A stretch of 10,318 bases of DNA, from assembly GCA_038247995.1 (NCBI GenBank), contig JBBRUG010000214.1, positions 1 through 10,318 on the forward strand, read 5' to 3'. This document shows, in pieces, positions 6,486 through 10,318 of this stretch. The translations under genes and the position numbers were made by a program. Within the stretch, counting starts at the first letter, position 1. Every line of letters starts with the position of its first letter. Source of the stretch: JBBRUG01 sp038247995. GTDB taxonomy: Bacteria > Chloroflexota > Chloroflexia > Chloroflexales > Chloroflexaceae. Below the pieces are notes generated by a model. That model saw only the letters and a program-made list of their open reading frames with translations, had not been told where the DNA came from and did not search any database.

Positions 6486-7835
6486 TCACCCCGTCCCCGC
6501 TCCCGCGCGGGAGCGGGGTGCCGCGTCAGCGGTGGGGCTTTGCCGGTAGTTCCGCATCAGCGGGGTGACCGAGATCCCATGGACGACGATCGAGGCAGCG
6601 ATCGTCACCAGCACCAGGCCGGTCAGCGTGCGCCCCAGCGCGGGATCAAGCCCGTGGGTAATCGCGTACATCAGATAATAGATCGAGCCGATGCCACGTA
6701 GGCCGAGCCAGCCGATCAGGAAGCGTTGAATGCCCGGCATCGGCCGACCGATCAGGCTGGCCTGGACTGCCAGAGGGCGCACCACCAGGAAGAGCAGCGG
6801 GATGAACCAGAGCGCTGCAACCGGCACCTCAGCCCAGACTGACGGCAACAGAATTCCGACCAGCAGCACCATTGCCACCTCGCCGATCCGCTCAAGCTGC
6901 TCGTTAAAATCGAGCATTGCCTTGGTCATATAAGCTGAAGCCTGTTTGTGATCGGTCGCAGCATGTTCTTCCTCGCCCATCATCGCGTCCACCTGAACCG
7001 CAGCTTCATCCGACATCGCGCCATTTTCGCGCAGTTCAATATTACGTAAAGCTAGGCCGGCGGCGAACACCGCCAGGAAGCCATAGGCATCCACCAGATG
7101 CGCTACGCCATACGAAAGTGCGATCAAGCCGAGGGCCAGAAAATCGTCGAGCCCGACGGCGGTGCGATGCTCGCGGCGTAGGTGCAGCACGACCCAACCG
7201 ATCCCCTGACCCAGAAACCATCCGATCAGCAGCCCGCCGCCGATCTTCCAGAACACATCCAGCGTCAACCAGCGCCACCCAAACTCGCCGAGTTCGTGCA
7301 GACCAAGCAACCCCAGGCCGAGCATCACAAACGGAAAGACCGTGCCATCGTTGAGGCCGGCCTCTCCAGTGAGTCCGAAGCGCACCTGGTCGCGATCCGT
7401 CGGGTGGTCGATTTGCACTTCCGAGGCGAGCACGGGGTCGGTGGGGGCAAGTATGGCGCCGAGTAGCACCGCAGCGCCGAGTGATAGCCCGAGGCCGAAC
7501 ATACCGGCAAGCATGATCAAAGCAATGGTGATCAGCATCGCCACCGAGGCTAGGCGCAGGGGCACCCGCCAGATCGGATCGCGGAGATTGCCGCGCAGTT
7601 TCAGCCCCGCCGTGAACAGTGAAATAATCACTGCAATCTCGCTCAGGTGCTCCAGCAACTTCGCATCGGCAATTGGATCAATCGTGAGCAACCCCAGGCC
7701 CAGTGGGCCAATCCCAAGACCGATCAGGAGATAGATCATCGAAGTGCTTACCGGCAACCGCTTGAGCAGTGTTGTGGCCAGCGCCATGATGACCAAGATT
7801 CCGCCGATGATGAGATACCACAATGTGACGACCAT
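6486..7835 (-). CDS. cation/proton antiporter (CPA1, Na+/H+ exchanger type)
   Basis: A 449-residue integral membrane protein of the monovalent cation/proton antiporter family, exchanging Na+ or K+ for H+ across the cytoplasmic membrane. About 11-12 hydrophobic helices run through the chain. Family motifs are ISLFTAGLKL (71-80), the APTDPVLAS loop (130-138), GEAGLNDGTVFPF with Glu158 and Asp163 as candidate ion-binding residues (157-169), and GWLGLRGIGSIYYL (375-388). A hydrophilic loop at about 268-312 with a run of Glu, His and Lys (EEEHAATDHK) interrupts the membrane core and may be regulatory. The ATG at 7835 has GAGGGAG upstream at good spacing. No regulatory TrkA or UspA domain follows the membrane part, unlike longer relatives. 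The C-terminal tail PRSRAGAGTG is encoded by a REP-like palindrome, so the last dozen residues are probably not ancestral. Ion preference cannot be told. Confidence 0.92.
   Translation of the reverse strand: MVVTLWYLIIGGILVIMALATTLLKRLPVSTSMIYLLIGLGIGPLGLGLLTIDPIADAKLLEHLSEIAVIISLFTAGLKLRGNLRDPIWRVPLRLASVAMLITIALIMLAGMFGLGLSLGAAVLLGAILAPTDPVLASEVQIDHPTDRDQVRFGLTGEAGLNDGTVFPFVMLGLGLLGLHELGEFGWRWLTLDVFWKIGGGLLIGWFLGQGIGWVVLHLRREHRTAVGLDDFLALGLIALSYGVAHLVDAYGFLAVFAAGLALRNIELRENGAMSDEAAVQVDAMMGEEEHAATDHKQASAYMTKAMLDFNEQLERIGEVAMVLLVGILLPSVWAEVPVAALWFIPLLFLVVRPLAVQASLIGRPMPGIQRFLIGWLGLRGIGSIYYLMYAITHGLDPALGRTLTGLVLVTIAASIVVHGISVTPLMRNYRQSPTADAAPRSRAGAGTG
6495..6518. repeat. 24-base perfect palindrome, REP-like, at antiporter 3' end
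   Basis: CCCCGCTCCCGC followed directly by its reverse complement. The flank GCCCTCACCCCGT (6483-6494) is the kind that accompanies interspersed REP-type palindromes in many GC-rich bacteria. It overlaps the last codons of the antiporter on the minus strand. It could act as an mRNA-stabilising hairpin; no T-run follows on the minus strand, so it is not a standard terminator. Confidence 0.75.
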
Positions 7836-8034
7836 ATGTTGCTGCTCCCTCGCGCCCCGCTGCTCTGGCGTTCGATTTGATTATCTGAGGTGGATAAGCA
7901 ACATACATACCAGCTAACCACAGACATCGCGCAGGAGACCATGGTAGACTATATAGACACCCTGATCAGCCTAGCCGATACCACCGTACACTTCGTCCCT
8001 CCAGTTACGTGAGCGATAGCGCTAATGACTGAAC

Positions 8035-8389
8035 CCTATCTACACGATCGAGTTTGGCACAGCGAACCCGGCGGCAAATTTTGACAGCACGGCGGGTTCT
8101 GCCAACCGGGCCTGTGCCGGTCGTTTTGGGGGCGGCTGGGGCGGCGCCGGCGGAGGCTTCTAATCGCGGGATCGATGAGGCGACCTTGGAGCAGATCGCG
8201 ACCCTCACCGATGGCGCGTACTACGCCGCGACCAGCGCGGGCGAACTCCAGCGCGTCTTCCAGGATCTGCCGCTTTCGTACACCACCCGCGCCGCGAGTA
8301 CTGAGATCAGCTTTGGCTTTGCCGCGCTCGGGGCGCTGCTCGCCGCAAGCGCCATCAGTGTTTCGCTGTTGCGTAATCCGCTGCTGTAG
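8035..8389 (+). pseudogene. C-terminal remnant of a VWA-domain protein, frameshifted
   Basis: Frame one reads IYTIEFGTANPAANFDS...GRFGGGWGGAGGGF and stops at 8161-8163. The next frame continues SNRGIDEATLEQIATLTDGAYYAATSAGELQRVFQDL, then one membrane helix (ISFGFAALGALLAASAISVSLL) and RNPLL before the stop at 8387-8389. Together this is the end of the VWA (von Willebrand A, Ca-activated chloride-channel-like) proteins common in Chloroflexota: last VWA strand, Gly-rich linker, GIDEATL motif, membrane anchor. The N-terminal part, including any MIDAS metal site (DxSxS), is missing, and stops at 8023-8028 close the frame upstream. A shift between about 8125 and 8164 breaks what is left. The upstream gap 7836-8034 holds nothing recognisable, only a possible -10 (GATAAT, minus strand, 7885-7880) for the antiporter. 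Confidence 0.8.
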
Positions 8390-8690
8390 CACATCGCAAC
8401 AAAAAACCTGCCCGATGCGCGATCTGACAGATCTTGCGGCTAAACCTTCAGCGGCGAGCATAATGCTTGAGCCGTCCGCTTGGCGTGGGGCACGCGCCGG
8501 ACGCCCACCAGGGGCGCCGTGGATGTACCCACTGCTCTAGAAGCTGTATGCAACGGGGTTGGCTGGGTTCCCGCTTGCGCGGGAACGACACGCGCAGGCG
8601 CCCACTGCTTTTATGTCGCGCCCGCGTAGGCGGACGTCTAGTGTGCTGCGCGCGGCGGTGACGACACCTTGGCAAATAGTCAGGGTGTCC
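8390..8690. other. gene-free region between VWA remnant and YggT-like gene
   Basis: About 300 bases with no supportable gene. Short open frames on both strands have Arg/Pro-rich composition and no ribosome binding site. It holds a REP-like palindrome at 8567-8586. A GACACC/GGTGTC inverted repeat (8663-8668 and 8684-8689) directly follows the stop of the YggT-like gene on the minus strand and might end its transcript, but it lacks a T-run. Confidence 0.5.
8567..8586. repeat. REP-like palindrome
   Basis: GTTCCCGC and GCGGGAAC arms (8 bases, perfect) around a TTGC loop, within GGCTGG...GACACGCGCAGGCG context. The arrangement matches the widespread 'TTCCCGC-loop-GCGGGAA' interspersed elements of GC-rich bacteria. 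It differs from the palindrome at 6495-6518. Confidence 0.65.
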
Positions 8691-9221
8691 TTAGCGCCGT
8701 ACAGGCGGAACAGGCTGGCGTTCGACCTGGTTCAAGGCACGGCGTCGCATTAGGATGCGCGCAGTCTGAAGGCCGATCCAGGCAAAGAGATAGTACATCG
8801 CAATTGCCACCAGCGCCGAGGCATTAAACACCGGCACGCCGTAGGTTGGTTCAGCCCCTGGGCCAAAAAGCGTCACGAACGGCGCTATGAAGAACCACGT
8901 CAGGCCGTAAATAAAGGCTGCGAAAGCATTATCGGGATTCGCGCCGAACATCATCAGAAAGAAACGAATCAGGATAAAGATCGCGATTACGTGAATGGAG
9001 AAGTAGACTGCACGCCGCGCTCCGCGCCAACGTAGCCAGGCCATGTCTTCCGCTGAGTGAACGACGACCTGAGGGCGTTCAGTCCGCGTGCTATGCAGTT
9101 CACCATCGACATAGGTTGTTTGCTCGTCGATGATCCGCGGTGCCAGTTCAGGTTCGAGCGCATCCGGATTGGAGGTTCGCGGCTCGGTAGGCTGTACTGG
9201 TTGATTAGGATCCAAGCTCAT
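8691..9221 (-). CDS. YggT-like small integral membrane protein
   Basis: A 176-residue protein. Residues 1-70 are polar, rich in Pro, Glu and Thr, with no signal peptide. Three hydrophobic segments follow at about 71-92, 101-120 and 132-157. The pattern RFFLMMFGANPDNAFAAFIY...WFFIAPFVTLFG and the closing ALVAIAMYYLFAWIGLQTARI resembles YggT/Ycf19-type membrane proteins (RF.L.L.GANP....F...IY..T..F..PF...F). These proteins have poorly defined roles, possibly in membrane organisation, division or osmotic response. The tail is basic (RRRALNQ...PVRR), suggesting it faces the cytoplasm. The ATG at 9221 has a strong AAAGGAG site 8 bases upstream. It is separated from the lipoprotein gene by about 280 bases including two hairpins, so it is probably its own transcription unit. 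The family call is by pattern and moderately sure. Confidence 0.75.
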   Translation of the reverse strand: MSLDPNQPVQPTEPRTSNPDALEPELAPRIIDEQTTYVDGELHSTRTERPQVVVHSAEDMAWLRWRGARRAVYFSIHVIAIFILIRFFLMMFGANPDNAFAAFIYGLTWFFIAPFVTLFGPGAEPTYGVPVFNASALVAIAMYYLFAWIGLQTARILMRRRALNQVERQPVPPVRR

Positions 9222-9344
9222 CGTTTTTGCTCCTTTGTATAGCGCTTCGTTAGGCCGAGTCGGCGTCGGGCTTGGTTACTTGCGCCCCCTGAATTTCAGA
9301 TGTTGCAAACTGCGACATACAAATCTCTTCAAGTCACGCTCACA

Positions 9345-9364
9345 GAGCACAGCTATGCGTGCTC
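9345..9364. other. hairpin in the region upstream of the YggT-like gene
   Basis: GAGCAC (9345-9350) and GTGCTC (9359-9364) form a 6-base stem with an 8-base loop, extendable with ACAG/CTGT after mismatches. It lies on the presumed promoter side of the YggT-like gene. No T-run follows on either strand, so a terminator is unlikely. The role is unknown. Confidence 0.3.
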
Positions 9365-9414
9365 CGCTGTTGTCATTTGCACATTGCGTGCCAGCGTAGG
9401 GTAAAGTGCGCCAC

Positions 9415-9442
9415 GAAAAACGGCACATCCAAATATGTGCCG
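9415..9442 (-). terminator. rho-independent terminator downstream of the lipoprotein gene
   Basis: On the minus strand CGGCACAT-ATTTGG-ATGTGCCG forms a perfect 8-base stem (9442-9421) followed by TTTTTC (9420-9415). It is 63 bases past the lipoprotein stop and separates that gene from the YggT-like gene. Confidence 0.8.
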
Positions 9443-9465
9443 GGCTGATCAAAAGCTATAAAGCA

Positions 9466-9493
9466 GTCAGGTGCAGCCTGAGCCGCACCTGAC
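9466..9493 (-). terminator. hairpin directly after the lipoprotein stop, weak terminator
   Basis: GTCAGGTGC (9466-9474) and GCACCTGAC (9485-9493) make a perfect 9-base stem with a 10-base loop, 11 bases past the stop codon. The minus-strand sequence after it (TGCTTTATAGCTTTT) is only moderately T-rich. It may be a 3'-end stabiliser or the first of two tandem terminators with 9415-9442. Confidence 0.55.
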
Positions 9494-9504
9494 CGCTGGA
9501 TTGT

Positions 9505-10002
9505 TTACTCAGTTTCGGGCAGAATGCGTACACTCTCGGCAACGATCGCCGTCTCGTCCGAGTACGCGCCGAGGACCGGATCAGGGAACTCGTAGGCCAG
9601 TTCCTGCTCAAGTGCCATTACGTGGAACTCGCGCACCGTGCCGGTCACCTCAACTTCGGCATCCTCAACAGCTCCTTCCGTAGGAATGGTTGTGTTATCG
9701 ACGCCTACAACCAGCAAGGAATCGAAGCTGACCAGCGCCGGATCGCTGAGCGTAAATGCACGCGGACCGAGCACCTCGCCCAATGGCGCCCGAATCGTTA
9801 CCATCTGGCCGATGTACTGCTCCGGGTTGTTGGCAATATCGCTCAGGGTAATCGCATCGCCGTTCATGCCGGTATCGCCGGTCATCGGCGTTGCTTGGAG
9901 ATCACCCGGCCCCGGCAAAGCTGTGCCATCGCCCGATGGCTGATCGGCCGTACCAGTGCCGCAGGCTGCCAGCAGGGCGCCGAGCAGCAACGTGATGGCC
10001 AT
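9505..10002 (-). CDS. OB-fold-like lipoprotein, start region interrupted by an in-frame stop
   Basis: From the ATG at 10002 the protein is 165 residues. It has a hydrophobic stretch and lipobox LAAC (Cys14 is the lipidation site), then a Gly/Pro/Asp/Thr-rich linker (about 15-50). A beta-rich domain follows (52-162): NNPEQYIGQMVTIRAPLGEVLGPRAFTL...LLVVGVD...VEVTGTVREFHV. The order resembles OB-fold lipoproteins or periplasmic domains of unknown ligand. It should be exported and membrane-anchored. The start is odd: no ribosome binding site precedes 10002, and the signal peptide MAITLLLGALLAAC lacks the usual positive n-region. A strong AAAGGAG lies before in-frame ATGs at 10068 and 10065, but a TAA at 10014-10012 lies between. 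Either 10002 is used by coupling to the short upstream frame, or a nonsense change broke the gene. It is co-directional with, and downstream of, the dodecin gene. Two hairpins follow. Confidence 0.8.
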   Translation of the reverse strand: MAITLLLGALLAACGTGTADQPSGDGTALPGPGDLQATPMTGDTGMNGDAITLSDIANNPEQYIGQMVTIRAPLGEVLGPRAFTLSDPALVSFDSLLVVGVDNTTIPTEGAVEDAEVEVTGTVREFHVMALEQELAYEFPDPVLGAYSDETAIVAESVRILPETE

Positions 10003-10011
10003 GAGACCGAA

Positions 10012-10068
10012 TTACTGAACCATATTCGGCTTTTGGGCGGTAAGAACAGTTACACGCTGTCTCATCAT
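10012..10068 (-). other. 18-codon upstream frame with strong ribosome binding site, in frame with the lipoprotein
   Basis: AAAGGAG (10079-10073) is followed by ATGATG at 10068. The frame reads MMRQRVTVLTAQKPNMVQ and ends with TAA at 10014-10012. Nine bases later, in the same frame, comes the lipoprotein ATG. The basic residues (R3, R5, K13) would make a plausible signal-peptide n-region if the stop were a sense codon. It is either a separate leader peptide or the severed start of the lipoprotein gene. Confidence 0.6.
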
Positions 10069-10083
10069 AAAACTCCTTTGATG

Positions 10084-10118
10084 GCCGGCCTTGGGTGCGC
10101 ACATCTTCCAAGACCGGC
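10084..10118 (-). other. hairpin between the dodecin gene and the lipoprotein start
   Basis: GCCGGCCTTGG (10084-10094) and CCAAGACCGGC (10108-10118) pair over 11 positions in minus-strand RNA, with one G-U pair and a 13-base loop. It begins about 20 bases after the dodecin stop and ends 5 bases before the AAAGGAG of the downstream frame. No T-run follows, so it is more likely an RNA-processing, stabilising or attenuator-like element than a terminator. Confidence 0.45.
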
Positions 10119-10137
10119 ACCATAGATTACAATTACG

Positions 10138-10318
10138 CTAGACCATCTGGTCGGTGTCGTCGAGCACGAAGGTCACCTGCATATTCACGCGATAGGCGGT
10201 GATCTTACCGTCCTGGATGCGAACATTTTGTTCTTTGATCCAGGCGCCTTCAACATTGCGCAGCGTAGTATTCGCGCGCTTGATACCCTCTTGAATAGCA
10301 TCCTCAAAGCTTGTGGCC
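10138..10318 (-). CDS. dodecin family protein, N-terminus beyond the window edge
   Basis: The last 59 codons and the TAG stop (10140-10138) of a dodecin are present; about 8-12 N-terminal residues lie beyond the right edge. Dodecins are about 65-75 residue proteins that form hollow dodecamers binding flavins (or related cofactors) in the cytoplasm. The pattern TSFEDAIQEGIKRANTTLRNVEGAWIKEQ, then VRIQDGKITAYRVNMQVTFVL, matches the family's helix followed by two strands. One Trp lies in the strand that carries the flavin-stacking Trp of archaeal dodecins, but whether it is the same position is uncertain. The Gln that contacts flavin in archaeal dodecins appears to be Arg (AYRV), as in many bacterial members. 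The flavin-binding ability is therefore open. It probably heads a short transcription unit with the lipoprotein. Confidence 0.9.
   Translation of the reverse strand, partial: ATSFEDAIQEGIKRANTTLRNVEGAWIKEQNVRIQDGKITAYRVNMQVTFVLDDTDQMV

Noticed and set aside
7941..8012. 23-codon open frame starting MVDYIDTLISLADTT with GGAG close upstream
   Set aside because: Spacing to the GGAG is too short, it is very short, and it resembles no known family. It is possibly the remnant start of a lost gene but cannot be supported.
8448..8675. Open frames on both strands across 8448-8675
   Set aside because: They run through the REP-like palindrome, are Arg/Pro-rich, and lack ribosome binding sites.
10084..10118. 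Rho-independent terminator for the dodecin gene
   Set aside because: The stem is good but is followed by ATCAAAGGAG rather than a T-run, so it was recorded as a hairpin of unknown role.
9638..10125. Plus-strand open frames opposite the lipoprotein gene
   Set aside because: They are antisense shadows of the lipoprotein, which has a lipobox, a domain-like pattern and flanking hairpins on the minus strand.

Overview
The window is GC-rich bacterial DNA. It most resembles a Chloroflexota genome of the Chloroflexus/Roseiflexus/Kouleothrix type. The clues are a very large MalT-like LuxR regulator, a Uma2 nuclease, a VWA protein with the Gly/Phe-rich linker and C-terminal membrane helix typical of that phylum, and short tandem repeats scattered between and inside genes. 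This assignment is inference from gene style, not from a marker gene.

Layout, left to right. (1) 36-3017 (+): a 993-residue ATP-dependent LuxR/MalT-like regulator carrying three simple-repeat insertions at domain boundaries. (2) 3156-3785 (-): a Uma2-family endonuclease-fold protein with a strong ribosome binding site. (3) 4211-5090 (+): a small conserved protein followed 16 bases later by an ABC exporter gene, cut after about 159 codons by an insertion sequence. (4) 4955-6389: an IS4-family-like element with 22-base perfect terminal inverted repeats. Its transposase carries two compensating frameshifts, and its left end can fold over the transposase ribosome binding site. The rest of the ABC gene is absent to the right and there is no target duplication, so a deletion or recombination accompanied or followed insertion. 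(5) 6486-7835 (-): a cation/proton antiporter of the CPA1 type whose last codons lie in a 24-base REP-like palindrome. (6) 8035-8389 (+): the frameshifted C-terminal remnant of a VWA protein. (7) 8390-8690: a gene-free stretch with a second REP-like palindrome. (8) 8691-9221 (-): a YggT-like membrane protein. (9) 9505-10318 (-): a dodecin gene running off the right edge, followed downstream by an OB-fold-like lipoprotein whose strongest start is separated from the signal peptide by an in-frame stop, and then by two hairpins.

The genes do not form one obvious pathway. The middle (about 4.4-8.4 kb) looks like a decay zone: a truncated transporter, a dead or dying IS, a VWA remnant and REP elements. 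The right part holds housekeeping or stress-type genes on the minus strand. I see no clear novel defence, biosynthetic or signalling system. The observations most worth checking are the self-protecting fold at the IS left end, the repeat-built inserts in the regulator, and the interrupted lipoprotein start. Several frame disruptions could also be assembly errors, and read-level checks would settle that.
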